NCBI GenBank assembly: GCA_020740775.1
Contig: JAHEWK010000004.1
Location: 2,666,001-2,730,000 of the forward strand
Direction of reading: 5' to 3'
DNA: 64,000 bases
Source of the DNA: Ilyonectria destructans
Taxonomy: Eukaryota; Ascomycota; Sordariomycetes; Hypocreales; Nectriaceae
Positions within the stretch are counted from its first letter, which is position 1. Each line of letters begins with the position of its first letter. The notes under the pieces are model-generated. The model did no database searches. It was not told where the DNA came from and saw only the letters and a list, made by a program, of their open reading frames with translations. Below, piece by piece: positions 22,464 to 34,490 of this stretch. The position numbers and the translations under genes were made by a program.

Positions 22464-24570
22464 AGTTTGGTAGGTTGCGGTGGTGTGGCTGTTAATCGGA
22501 GCGTGATAATAGAGAGCGAGTTATTTCGTACAATTGCAGCGAGACAAGTCTTTAATTCTCCTCAAGCCTTGCGATGACGCCGACTTATATTCTGATTTCT
22601 TCGGTGTCTATTAATGAGTGCCTGGCGTTTCACCTTGGTCTGTGGTGTCTCATTTTAGCGTCGGTTTCGGTATCGTATTCACCCTTACTAAACATAAGGC
22701 ACTGATTCGACCGTCGATCGCAAGGTCCCCGGGCTTGTCGATCTCACGGCAGTACTAAGTTGCTTGTCTGTTAATTCCGAGTGGAGCGATGGGAAACTAA
22801 GATGTGGCTGAGGAAGGGTACGTACGTCAATGTCGGAACAAGCCGCGATCCCGATCGGGTTACATGACACCTGAGTTCTGTGGATCTGGCTTGGCTTCCT
22901 CCACCGCCTGACGCTTTGATTGTTAACAGAGTTGACTGACGACGCAATTTCATGACTCGGGAAAGGTAGTGATCTGCTTTGACACATCTTAGATTGGACG
23001 TGTTCGATGATCCGCTGCCAGTTCGAGCTCACGGACGTGTGAGTTACTTCCTCGGTTTCGGTTTCGCATCTCCACTCTTTTCTGGCGCAGGAGGACGGCT
23101 GTAACCCAAGCCTTGTCATAGGGCGCACGGTCTGGCGCTATGTCTCAAGTTTACGGCCGACTTGGCGGATTTAACCTCGCAGACTTCAACGGCGATAACG
23201 ATCGGGCTTGATGCAATGCCGTACGGCTCCATCCAAATATGAGCATCTGCCGGTATTGTTGCAATTCTATAAATAACATGTTAACATATAGCGCACTATT
23301 TCCCTACATCTCGCCTAGTGCTTGCTCTTATCCTCCGCTTGACCTACCTATCCTAGTAAACCATTTGGTGATCTTGACAGCGCCCTCCAACCTTTATTGT
23401 GACGAGAATAAGTTGCCAAGATTTCGTCACCATAGCAAGTATTGGCAGCATTACCTGCTTTTAGTGATCTTCAGGATCGTTCACCATGTCTGGAGCGGTG
23501 TGCGGGGGAAGGTGGTGTGCACCCAAGCATTTGAGAAAAAGCATCAACAAGCCATCACATTACGCTATTCGGTAAACTGCGGATCCCAGAAGATGGTTCC
23601 GTCTATGCTAGAAAGATGGCGAGTCCACCTTTTTTGTTCTTTTTTTATAAGGAGACGATGAGAAGAGTGGCCTCCTATTGCCGAAAATCACCTCTGTCGT
23701 GTCGAATCTGAAAATTGGGTCTCTTCTCAAGCGAATCAAAACAAAATTCACCGCTCAGAGAAATCATCTTACGTGGATGATGGACGTCCTCAGACCTTTT
23801 CGGCCTGAGCGGATGACTGGTACGAAGCAGAACAAATCCTCTGGGCCTTGATAGTCTCTATCAAACTTAGAGGTGCGGCTGGGTGGCTCTTCCACACCCC
23901 CTGGTCGCCCTAGCCGCTAATTTCTTTCAATTTCATCATAAGCAAAGTTGCAATTCCACTGCCAAGAGTTCTCTCCTTTGAACTTTTATTATAGGCGAGA
24001 ACGATGCAACTTCGCTTAAATAAGGCCTTGCTGTGCCGAGGCAGCTACTGAAAATGCTGCTGCCAACAGCGCACCATCGGACTACGACAACGGAGGTCAT
24101 TGCGTATTCTCCAGACCCCCGAATCGAGATTCAATCGCAGAGGTATTCAAATGTGTGGGACCTGCTCTCGCCCCTTTATCTTTAAGAAGGAATAAGTTCG
24201 CCTAGCTACAACTACAGGCACACTTGATATGATCCAAGGGCCAAGGTTATCATTATCACTACGCGGAAAACGAATTCCCCCCGCTCGAAAATGAAACTTG
24301 GCTACTCAAAATTGATTCCTATTCCAATTTAGGCAGTCCTATGTAATTACAATTTATGAATCGAATGGCGTGTCAACTGAAGGTTAGAGTTTGGGGCAGG
24401 AGTAGCATTCTATACGACATAATTGTTTGAGCCAAGCATCCTGTCCTGCTCCCGACGGCCATGGCTCGAGTCTGAAGTTCTAGTTCAATGACACACATTA
24501 CCGTGATGGCCATGCCGAAGATTCGTCCCAACCCGAACGCTTTCCTACTCCTCTCAACCCTTCATCCACA
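22464..24570. other. long intergenic region
   Basis: About 2.1 kb upstream of the P450 show no supportable gene. The only long frame (23239-23661) has no motif or splice context. The right half is AT-rich and may include old transposon sequence too decayed to name. Confidence 0.5.
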
Positions 24571-24944
24571 ATGATTGATGGATTCGACCTTTCTGAAAGC
24601 TCTAGGGCATTCATGTTCTTCGATACTCCCTCCGCAAGATCTCACCCTAGGCGATTCCATGGCCGTGGTTTGTTCTAGATGTCTAATGAAGCTTCCATCA
24701 CCAACCAGCTTGTTGGTGTTTGTGTGATCTATGTTCTGGATTTGTTAGCGAAAATGGTGGGCAATGCAAGTTCCTGTTTTGCTGTCATTGCGGCGATCAA
24801 AAATCACAAATATGTTTGCTGGCGACCGATTCCACAATACCGTGTCAAATCCTCAACACAGACATCGTAGGTCACTGTGAGCGCTGTGAGCGACCGAGGA
24901 GAGGACGACCGTCAAAACCAGCAATAAAAGATTCAATATTGTAA
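24571..24944 (+). CDS. small Cys-rich, probably zinc-binding protein
   Basis: Two exons (24571-24667 and 24709-24944) sum to 333 nt, giving 110 residues. The 41-nt intron has a GTTTGT donor, a CTAAT branch site and a CAG acceptor; it is short but plausible. The product has 13 cysteines after residue 33, in pairs such as CDLC, CCHC and CERC, with one GHCERC. It ends in a basic RRGRPSKP stretch like an AT-hook. The CCHCG and HCERC spacing recalls the fungal zinc-ribbon modules with CxCG...CxxC pairs. No homologue is named. It lies alone in a gene-poor region, so it may be an orphan gene. Without transcript data the model stays tentative. Confidence 0.5.
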
Positions 24945-25814
24945 GGGAATGGATGGCAACTCCTCTACTGCTATTTTTATCCAAATGTTTACTCGTATGC
25001 TTAACCATTTGTCCAGTGGATCATTAACATCCGGTCATCTATTACTCACGCCGCACGGGGTCTGGAGCCCTGTACATCATGAGAGATGTGTCAGTATCGT
25101 AAGCGAAATCAGATTATCTAAGATAACAGACCAGATAACCTACAATTGGCGAGCCCACAGTTGACGCGTGCTGAAGCTCTAGGATGCAAAATAGTGCCAT
25201 GGTGCTGCAGACGTCAGTGAATCAGAATAAACCATGACCTAGGGTATGTGGCTACGAATTCATTATTGGAATCTCTATGAAGTATATCCTGATTCCGTCG
25301 CTCCCACTACTCCTTCCTATTGATTCCTAGCGAGACTAACGACCAACGCCCGGACAACCAAAATTCCTGGGTAACTAAGAAACCATGACCCCCCTTTGAA
25401 TCGGCCTAAAACTTAACCTTAGAGTTTTTCTATTAAATCGCATCAAAAGCCCATACTGTTCAGGTCTTTTATGGACTTCGCCGGCCACCTCTCTATTACA
25501 ATTGCTACGACAATTGCGCTCGGCTACTTACCATCTGCTGTCATTTTCTATTGTTTTCTCTCTATACTGTTTTCATCGTTGTGACTATTGCGAACGTTGC
25601 GACGTTTTAGTAAGACTGGGACGTTATGTACTGTCAGACGAATAGGTCCGATAGGAAAAATCAAGCCTGTATAGGCCCGGATCCGTACCACAGATCCGAT
25701 CAAACCTAGATCAACCCCAACAACTTAGATCTTCAGCTTCCAAAGGGATAAATAGCTAGTTTCTTCCCCTCCTAGACAGCAGAAAAAGACAAGATCATCC
25801 TCTGTCTGATATGG
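24945..25814. other. intergenic region
   Basis: No gene or clear repeat is visible. The stretch is AT-rich and probably relic sequence. It runs up to the direct repeat that borders the element at 25815. Confidence 0.45.
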
Positions 25815-25825
25815 ACCAGTGGCTT

Positions 25826-25930
25826 ATATTTGGTTTTTTTAGCTTTACTCAATATCATCAGATAGATCAAAGCCATACAGTATTCTCAAACAGTAGAGAT
25901 AAACAGTAAGTGCTACACCCAGCACCAGTA
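25826..25930 (-). repeat. dispersed repeat, copy 3 (reverse)
   Basis: On the minus strand this reads CTGGGTGTAGCAC, then GGCTTTGATCTATCTGATG, then a tail ending CCAAATATAA, the same order as copies 1 and 2. It shares the longest run with copy 1, around GATCTATCTGATGATATTGAGT. Confidence 0.65.
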
Positions 25931-26002
25931 GATACAGTAGCTGAACAATACGGTTGTTGCACACTGGTCTTTGCCTTAAGCTTCAATTCAACCCTTCTGA
26001 CT

Positions 26003-26090
26003 TCAACCCTGCTGTCTGCAGACGACAGGGTCACTCAACGACCCTATTGTCTGCAGTCAACGACCTTGCTGTCTGCAGTCAACGACCTTG
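26003..26090 (+). repeat. 22-bp tandem repeat
   Basis: Two full units (26035-26056 and 26057-26078), each ending in TGTCTGCAG, are flanked by a partial unit before and after. They differ by two bases. The repeat lies inside the direct-repeat-bounded element and is not coding. Confidence 0.6.
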
Positions 26091-26266
26091 AGATAGGAAC
26101 CTTATTCCGAGCAATAAGATATAAGAGAGACTGACATCTCCCGTCGTCAAGAGACTAACTTCCCTTCCAACAATCATCCCATCTCGACAACTTTCATCAT
26201 GTCGACTATCATTCGTAAAGCTCTGGTCACAACTGACCCTGCGTATCAGTACCAGTGGCTTATATT

Positions 26267-26831
26267 AACCAAATATATTAGTATATCGGCCTAGTGTTTA
26301 CTGCAAATAAGGATAAGAAATTCCCTCATAGGGCTGACCGGCTTTCATGTGCTCATATCATCTCGGAATTCAGGATAGAGGAAGATGTGAAGGATAGTGG
26401 GGCGCAAAGAGATCCAGCAATATATCTAAATGGAAGTGAGCGGGGGTATTGATTGTCAATGGGGATAAACGCTCACACTACGTCACATCACGCCCCGTTG
26501 GAATCAACCGAGCGCTGTCTGTCAGCGCCTCAGCAACACGGGAGGCCAGGATCTCCTCGACTCACCGAGGTACAACTAGAACGTCATAAACCCCCTCATC
26601 GGGAAATTTAAGCATCCAAGAAAGAGAGCGTGCCCAAATAATTCACGCTTCTCCTACTACCGTACACGCCAAAGCACAACTTTATGCACCTTCATCGGAG
26701 GACCCTACGGGTACTAGTTACTGTACTGGCTTGTCCTACTTCATTTAGTGCGAGAAACATTGCATCCAACCTGTCCTATATTAAGCTGCTGTTTGAGAGC
26801 AACATATATACTGTGGGCTTAACTAGTTGAT
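26267..26831. other. intergenic region 3' of the carboxypeptidase
   Basis: No gene or repeat is visible in this stretch. It contains the presumed polyadenylation region of the minus-strand carboxypeptidase gene. Confidence 0.5.
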
Positions 26832-28594
26832 CTAATACGGCCACTTGAAAGTCGTAGAGATCTTCACGGAGAACGGTGCACCGCTCGACAGTGATTTCAC
26901 ACGTCCCAAGGTGTACTCAAGTTGCCTGAATGCAGCGGCTGAGGCGTATTGTGGCACCATGTGACCACTCATCTTGACTGTTGAATGCGTAAAGCCACGT
27001 TCAGTATGGGCTGTTCCTTGGACGTTTCCACCGGCCCAGTTAGCGATGTTGTCGTTATTGTTGTCGACCTCTGGAAGAAGCAAGTCATTTTTCGGGGCCT
27101 TTTGAAAGCCTTGCTTTCCATTCCACTCCATCATTTGGATTCCAAGTGCCGTCACATTTGGCTTGATCACGTAGTCTGCCAACCCAGACCCCACCATGAC
27201 ATTGCCAGTCTTCTCGATAAGCTTCCGCAGTTTTTCTTCGTGCTCTGTTCCGTTGTAGTTATCACTGCCAGAGCCCGCAAACACTGGGCCCTGGCATTCA
27301 CTCCATTCAGCGTAACCCACTGGAGCATGAATAGCCTTGCGGACCTCAGGCACGTTGAACCATAGAGTAGCACCCGCGGGGGTGTACATAACCGATGGAA
27401 AGCCGAGAGGGTCATAAAGAACCGGACAAGTGTCGAAAATATGATACGAGTTAAAACAAGGATTGATGTCGGTAACTATTTCGTCGAAATGAGCGATAAT
27501 ATCACAGCCGTCGACCTGTGCTGACTTCCAGGGTCTCTTGGGGGGCGGATATGTAAGATGCGTGTCCATGTATTTATCCAGCTTGCATTTCTTGTTGTCG
27601 TTCTCAAGGATCTTTTTGTTGGCATCCGGGATCGAGAAAACACTCTCCCAATGTCGAAAGAAGGCCGGGAATGTCGCGTGGTCAAAGTTTAGGTCGTCGG
27701 AATAAGGCATTACCGGGTCATAATATAGTGCACCTTGGACATCGAAGTAGGTCTTGTCTTTCTTGTCCAGCATGGCAGCCCCAATGTAGGGCACATAGAC
27801 ACCGGCATAGCTTTCCCCAGTAATGTAAATTTTCTTGTTCTGGAGGCCGAATGTTTTGACGAAATTCTTCCAGAAGCCGAGGAATTGATCTGCGGTTTCG
27901 GCGTTATTTGAGGCGGTAACATTTCCGCTGCTAAATCCAGCACCAATGGGATACTCAACCCTGTGGTCGACTGTTAGCAACATGCGCTTCCAGGAAAGAT
28001 GGGCCATACCAAATGATGTTGGCTAGTTTATGCCACGACCAGGGATTTGCCACAGGTAGGAAAGTTCCAGGTCTCCAAGCGAACGGCCCATTTTCTTGCA
28101 GAAATCCTGATAAAATGTCAGACATGATACGGTAAATTCTGATTGCGAGTCTCACCTTCCATGGAGGAGCATCCAGGACCTCCATTGAGCCAAATTATGA
28201 TATCATCCTTGCCAGCAGGGTTTTCCGTGGGGAAAAACCAAAAGAACATCTTCTGTTGGTCATTGCTTGGCTTTGTTGCATCAACGGGAATCAATCCCGC
28301 ATAACTTTCGCCGACATCAAAAGAGACATTTGGAATTCCCGTTGGTGTCACATAGAAGGCTAGACGCTGTTAATTTCAAGTTCCCAGCTAAAGGCCATAA
28401 TAGGACTAATTCTTACGAGATGTCTTTTTGTTGTAGTATTGAGAACTACTGGTTGCTCGGCGTTCTACTCGGGTTTCCAAATCGCCCGGTATATGACGGG
28501 CAGTTGCTCCACTTAAAAAGACTGTCAGAGCTAAGGCTTGGAAGAAGGGTAACATGGCTGCGATCAGCCCGCTGTTAGGGATCGGCGACCGCAT
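26832..28594 (-). CDS. secreted serine carboxypeptidase (peptidase family S10)
   Basis: Four exons (28417-28594, 28156-28359, 28010-28106, 26832-27960) sum to 1608 nt, giving 535 residues. The ATG at 28594 puts a hydrophobic signal peptide at the N-terminus; an in-frame ATG at 28642 would add 16 residues. The S10 landmarks are [10 protein letters not shown] (substrate and oxyanion region), GESYAG (nucleophile Ser), the Asp in GSGLADYV, and the His in SGHMVP. It is expected to remove C-terminal residues from peptides in the vacuole or outside the cell at acid pH. The first intron acceptor (28360) lies after a second candidate AG and was chosen for frame. No partner gene is adjacent. Confidence 0.92.
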
Positions 28595-31500
28595 TTTGAT
28601 AGACAAAAATGCTTGAATACCGTGGGTGTGAGCAATGAGCATTGATGGCCAGACGGCAACTTACTCACGGGTATATATACCATTTAATGCGCGATCGGAG
28701 ACGTGATGGGTGAGAATGTCAACTGAGCCTAGCGCATTTCTCGATCGGCAAACTCGGATCAATTATCCACACCACGCACCTACGGTAGTTTAGTCCATTG
28801 ATTTCTATCATTGATTAAGGGCCACTTGACTGATAACAGGCATCTAGATGACACCACCTAGCCTTTCCAAAGGACATTTTTACGACGGGTGCCATACCTT
28901 CCTAATCAAGCACTTGATAAACTAACCGCAATTATTCCGTCGAGTGTTGGCCCTGCGATGGTATCGCTTCCACTCTGCCGTTATATCCGAGGCAATCGTA
29001 TATTTAAGCTGAACTAGGAAGGTCGATACGAGGTTGTCACATGTAGTAACGGGGATCGATCACAAAAGGTCTTGATTTCCAACTAAATGATGGACCCACA
29101 GCCCGTATTTTATGAATGATCGCCATGATTTGACAAGGTTTAGAATACGCTGGTTTCGGAGAGGCGTCTGATCTTGCTGACATGTGTAGGTTGATGAACT
29201 TGGAATGCGGCCAAAACCGGTCGAGTGTGACAAAGGCAGCCCTTGAATTTGACTCTCTTTACGGCAGTTGCTTAATCACAAAAACTAAGAATTGTCCAAT
29301 TTCTTTTCTACAAGCCTGAAATTAATAGCAACCTTGATTTGAGATGAAGTCTCATGAAAACGTCAGGATGACACTCACTCAAATAATATCCCATCACATT
29401 ATCGCGGCATGTGATTAAGTTGACACCCTTGAGCGCCATCATTTGCCATTGACCTTCGTGGCGTTTCGACACGAACTCTAAACTGCACATGCAAAGAATT
29501 CGTCTCTCTTTACCGTCTTTAGGTTCGCAAATGCTTCCGTACTAGTACTAAAAGTAAAGGTCGGCTCTTTCAAGCTTACAATCATGAAAAATGTAGTAAT
29601 TATTGTATATCAACCTAATCACTAAGAAAGAAGAAAAATGGGCTTTGGATGTAGGCCCCAGAGCCATGAACTGGCCAATTCGATACTTCAGTCCGTCTTC
29701 ACCTCAGAGAAGCTATTTCCCAATGCCAAAACGGTTCGCAGCCATGATAAAAGATTGTCATGATCATTGACCTTAGCTAGCCGGTTGTGAATTAAGTGAC
29801 TCCCATGAACCTTCACAAGGTCTGGTTCGGTTTAGTAAGGATTGTAATCTATGTCGGAAAACTCACGCCATGGCATGGAGAGGGTAGTAGAATATGTCAA
29901 AACGGCGAAGCTTGAATTCCCATTAGTTGAGTGAATGAAAGTCTCTAACCAAGCTATGTCATATCAGTTACAATTCTGAGAAGCGAAAGAGACCCGAAGA
30001 AGAACAAAGAAACATAGTTACCCTTAGTCCCCTGGATCCCAGCGTTCCCGCTAAAACAAGAGGGCCACGAACTCGTATTTTGTCACTATCAAAGTTAACT
30101 TTACTCACAAACTTTGGCGTCAAAATGATGTAACAAACACATAAGCAACCAAGCCCCAGAAAATATCCCCAAGATGTTAAGGCCAAGACCCGATAGAAAC
30201 CATCCCCTTTACTTCCAACTACTCAAAACTAACAAATGCCACAGGGGCTTGGGCATATGGACTCGTTGTCGATGACCGTGAGGGACCGTCAATAATCAAA
30301 TAATGTTCGGATTAGCCACCAGTTGGTAAACTAGACTCACCTATCGGCTTAAAATTAAATGTGCCAGTGATTAAGAATGCATACGGCAGTCTTGAGCTTA
30401 GGCCAGCTAATGGATTGACTAGCATGGGTTTTAGATGGATCATGCACAGGCACTGTTTGGTAAAGAATCTAGCTTTCCCCTCAGCGAAGTGTGCAATGCC
30501 TAGAAGAGATATAAGAGACGTAGGTTGTTTCTAGAATAGGGCTTGAAAAAGAATACATGTTACAGTCGCAAAGATTCACTCGAGCTATAAGTTGTCGACC
30601 ATATCTTCCTTGCAGCTAATGGAAACCACCCGCATTAACTTACACCAAATAGTATGTTGGTTGGAGATGCAGACCGCTCCGGAGACGGAGAGTGTACGAG
30701 ATTCGGCGAGGGAAACCGAAGGAGAAGGGAATAATTTTCAACTAATCGGAGGATTGGTCTGATTGGGAGATTGAAGCACTTGATTAAATGCATCCTTACA
30801 TAACTAGAAAAGAAAATGTAAGAAAAGTAATAATAACTTCTGCGACGGCATGGATGATTCATAAGGCAGGACAAAAAGTGTACAAAAATGAAAGAAGGGA
30901 GAAAAGCATGCCCCTTCAATTACTTGAGTATTACAGCCACATCGAATAGCTACTAGTCTTGCACGGCTAGCCAGCCACTCACCCAGTGTGCACTCTGTCA
31001 TCATCACAATAACGCTCTGAGATCCGCGATCCCTCGCAATGGCAGTCTATATATCAACCAGCGGATACCAGCAATTGAGTTACATAACATAAACTCCGTA
31101 CCTAGTAAGTCCAGTGCAAGAAATGGCAAGGGTGTTTCCTAGAAAGATCACGGAGAATTTCTCAGTCGTCTCATCTCTCTAAGTCAGATATGCTGGGAGA
31201 GTCCAGTATTGTACAATACTAGATTGGATCTGAAAGCTTGGTGCGGAGGTGCAGTCAGGGATATGGATGTGAAGGAGAGGTTTAGTATTGCTTTTCCCCA
31301 CAGGAAATTTATTGTGTTAGGTTCGTTATCCAACAACTCTGGCATTTTCAAATGCATCAACGAAAGGCAGCCCCCTTCAGGAATGAGGACCTTTCCGGTA
31401 CTGCTTGGTGTTGGTAAGAAAAGAGGATTAGTCTGTCGAGAGTGGGGGATCCGAAATAGGTGGCACGACCGCTTTTTCGGCATATTCGAGAGCAAGAGTC

Positions 31501-31935
31501 TGTTCAATTCTAATCCTTCGTCCTCTGGGCAATTTGTAATTATTTATACATCTCTTCGGCAGCTTGCAACCTGGTCGTGGGGCGTCAGAATCAGTCGGAT
31601 TCGTATCTTATCCTTGCTCGGTAACTTGCCATCTTATCTCTCATCGGGAACCAGCCATCCGAGCGCGGGTATCCGATCGCAGGCCCGCTGGTCATTATCT
31701 AGTGCACCCGACCATGCAATTTAAATGCTTCTTGAATTGCAGTATCGAACGATTCAAATATTCATAGTCAAGCGGAGCGCTTGCTCTTGTGAGGGAATGT
31801 GAATTTATGTTTCGATAACACTTTCCCCTCCACACACTATCCTCAACCAAGCTGTAGACTTAAGTTTAAAGTTGGCTCAATCCATACCCCGGGGCTTTTT
31901 TTCTTTTCCAAGAGAGGCCTGAACTTTTGTCCCTC
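28595..31935. other. 3.3-kb gene-poor region
   Basis: Between the carboxypeptidase and the carboxylesterase relic I find no supportable gene. All open frames are under about 170 codons, overlap on both strands, and lack motifs. The first 200 bases should be the carboxypeptidase promoter. The rest is AT-rich and may be decayed transposon DNA. Confidence 0.5.
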
Positions 31936-32889
31936 ATGAGGAGTTCCACAATCTTCACTCCCGTCGTTGCAGCGGCGGGTGCCCTAGCCGGTCTCACCGT
32001 CAAGCTGAGGAATGGAACCTACGAGGGATACTCTATTTCAGCAGCCCAGCAAGATCATTTCCTTGGCATGCTATTCGCTCAACCTCCTGTTGGTTATTTG
32101 CGATTCCGTGAGCTACAGGGTTTGAATGAAACCCGGCATGGAAGAAGGAAGGCGGTTGGGTTTGGAAAAGCGGTAAGCCAAGACTTGAAGTCGATATCTT
32201 AGTTATAAATAATTGCTGACTTCGAAAACAGTATATGCAATATGTTGTAAGCCGAGAGCCGTTGAACGAAACATAATCATAAGCCCCTAACATTCACCAG
32301 AGCCCGCCAAGTGCCGTCCCAATGTCGGAGGACTGTCTGACTATTAACGTCTTTCGCCCTACCTTGAAATCTTCGCGTGCTCGAAAAAGTCTCCCTGTTG
32401 CAGTCTGGTTCTACGGGTATGCTCTTCCTTTTCGTCTTCTATCTCAAATTATTGCCCTCGTGCTAAGTATCTCTAGTGGTGGTCTATATTCTGGCGTTTC
32501 AGCCTCGTACAATATCACCAACTTCGTTCAGCAGTCCGTTGCCGCGGGGAAGCCAGTCATCGGCATCACTCTCAACTACCATCTCAGCGTCTTTGGATTT
32601 TTTTGGGGTTCCGCCGAGCTTAATGCTACTGGGTCAACTAATAACGGCCTTCGTGACCAGCGGTTGGCGCTTCATTGGATCCAAGAGAAGATTAAGGCGT
32701 TTGCGCGGCGACCCCACGAAGGTAACAATTTTCGGCCAGAGTGCTGGCGGCCTATCGACAGGAAAACAGCTAATTGCTTATGGTGGCCGTGATGATAGTC
32801 TTTTCCGATGAGCCATATTGCAGAGTGGCGGCATGGCTGAGAAGTGGCCGTACAACATTGATGATCCTATATTCACGGAGACATTTTAA
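31936..32889 (+). pseudogene. broken and truncated secreted carboxylesterase
   Basis: From the ATG at 31936 a signal peptide leads into type-B carboxylesterase sequence: FAQPPVG, SEDCLTINVF, and LRDQRLALHWI. Two intron-like gaps can be spliced. At about 32702-32707 one extra base shifts the frame just before the nucleophile region, which continues in another frame as FGQSAGG. An in-frame TGA (32809-32811) follows, then further family sequence (LQSGGMAEKW) to a TAA at 32887-32889. The last half of the enzyme is missing. These three lesions make it non-functional as it stands. It is a different paralogue from the gene at 4.8-6.5 kb. Confidence 0.75.
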
Positions 32890-33058
32890 AAGATCAAGTT
32901 TATTAACTCGTTGAGTCACATGCCAGATACGAGAGGTAAAAGATGACATTGCTATGGAATGTGAAGTGAAGAAATTCTGACAAATCCACTTGCAGACAGG
33001 GAAGTAGGTACAATCTATGACGCCAGCTGCAACAACCGAGAAACTCGACCCATTCGTT

Positions 33059-34490
33059 TCAGTTGGAGTGTACACGTGGGCCTGACACCGAGAATGAAGG
33101 GAAGATGGCAGTCAGCTTCGAGACAAATGACATGACCACAGCTTTCACCTTCTCCAAAACTGACACCACCATATCGCCAATACGGCTCCAGATACTCCAA
33201 AGCATGTCCTTGACGTATTCCCACAATGTTCCCCACGGAATCAAGTAGACAGCAGCCCCAGCCACAATCGTGGTGGCAGCGGCCGCGCCACAAGCGGCCC
33301 CAAAACCTGCCGCGCAAAAATATTTCGTAGTCAAAGAAAATCCCAAAGGTCCTGATAGGGAGATGCCCCCAGAGGTGACAACAAACCCTCCGGTCATGGC
33401 ACCGGCACCAGCGCCGCAAACAAGGCCTACGATGGTGGCCAGAAGGCCCTTCGATTTGTCGAACCACGAGCCTGTCCCATCAGCGGCGGGGAGCGAGGAG
33501 TCATGGGCTCCCAAACTCACTTGTTTCTGCGATTCAGGCGTCCTGTCTTCCTCGAGCCTCATCAGCTGCGTGCTGAGGCTGCTGAATTGCTCGGAAAGTG
33601 CGTCTTCAGACATTTCGGGCGCAATCTGTGGCTGGAGCAACCGGCTAGCCTCATCAATGACGTCGGAAAAGTTGAAATAGCATCCTTCCGCATGTTCCAA
33701 CCTGCGGTCGCGGGCCGACTGACGTTGCGGCCAAGCATAGGCCTTAACACCACAGAAAGTCGAGGAACTACCAATGCGGAGCTTGTTAGGTTGTCCCTCG
33801 GGGTTGTAGGGTACAACGTAGACTTCCTCCACGGCGTCTGAGATTTGGTACGTGATGCTTTCAACACCCGAGCCGACGATGATACAGACTTTGGTGAACT
33901 CCTTGGGGTCCTTGGGGAGGGCGACGTCGATGTGGCGCTGAAGACGATCCTGCGTGGTGACAACGGCAGTGGAAATTGTGCCTGCAATGACAAATATCAA
34001 CGAACCGTTTCGGGTTTTTTTTTTTTTTTTTTTTTTTTTTTTGGAAAAGGTAGAGTGCTCCAAATGCAATCAAGATGGACTTCAAGGTTCATGAAGCTGA
34101 AGAAGGAGGAGATTTGCAGGGGTCCAAGTGATTCAATGGAAACCTATTTGGTAATGGGGGTCACCTACCATGTCTTTTGTTCTTCCCCCCCTTCTTTTTC
34201 TGCTTCTCTTCCTCCGCTTTCCGTTTTTCTCTGACGATACTCTTCATCGGATCCTTTTGACCGGGATGGACAACAACAAAAGTGATCATCTTGCGAACGC
34301 AAATCTTACTTTCGACTTCGCTCCCCACAGACTTGCTTTCCTCATCATAAGGACCCCCCTCAGAACAGGAGCTCTGAGCCGCAGATGACTTGGCATGGTG
34401 GGGTTTCACTTGCCTTTTCTTGGAAGAGGACGACCCCCCTCCAAAAAACGGGCGCCAGAGAACCAATGTCTTAGACGAAGAGGAAGACAT
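33059..34490 (-). CDS. unknown protein with glycine-rich hydrophobic membrane segment
   Basis: Two exons (34169-34490 and 33059-33981) with a 187-nt intron sum to 1245 nt, giving 414 residues. The N-terminus is serine-rich, then basic (KKKGGKNKR). The middle is soluble-looking with a short coiled-coil-like helix. About residues 285-365 are a Gly/Ala-rich hydrophobic stretch, with motifs GAGAGAMTGG, GFGAACGAAAATT and VAGAAVYL. This resembles glycine-zipper helices that pack in or across membranes. An amphipathic tail follows. I recognise no family. The intron holds a 28-base poly-T tract, so the splice model needs transcript support. Membrane insertion is an inference from composition. Confidence 0.65.
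34015..34042 (+). repeat. 28-base poly-T tract
   Basis: An uninterrupted run of 28 T lies within the only intron of the minus-strand gene at 33059-34490, so it reads as poly-A in the transcript. It is long for a fungal intron and prone to length variation or sequencing error. Confidence 0.9.

Larger units (their letters stand above)
25815..26266. mobile_element. relic element bounded by 16-bp direct repeats
   Basis: The 16-mer ACCAGTGGCTTATATT occurs at 25815-25830 and again at 26251-26266, enclosing 420 bases. Inside are dispersed repeat copy 3 and a 22-bp tandem repeat. The direct repeats may be a target-site duplication or short terminal repeats of a retroelement. No transposase or reverse transcriptase is seen. 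Confidence 0.45.

Noticed and set aside
25902..26134. Possible gag-like start of a retrotransposon in the relic element
   Set aside because: No zinc knuckle, protease or reverse transcriptase motif follows in any frame.
31209..31724. 171-codon frame in the gene-poor region
   Set aside because: Composition is not coding-like, frames overlap on both strands, and no ATG with splice context is seen.
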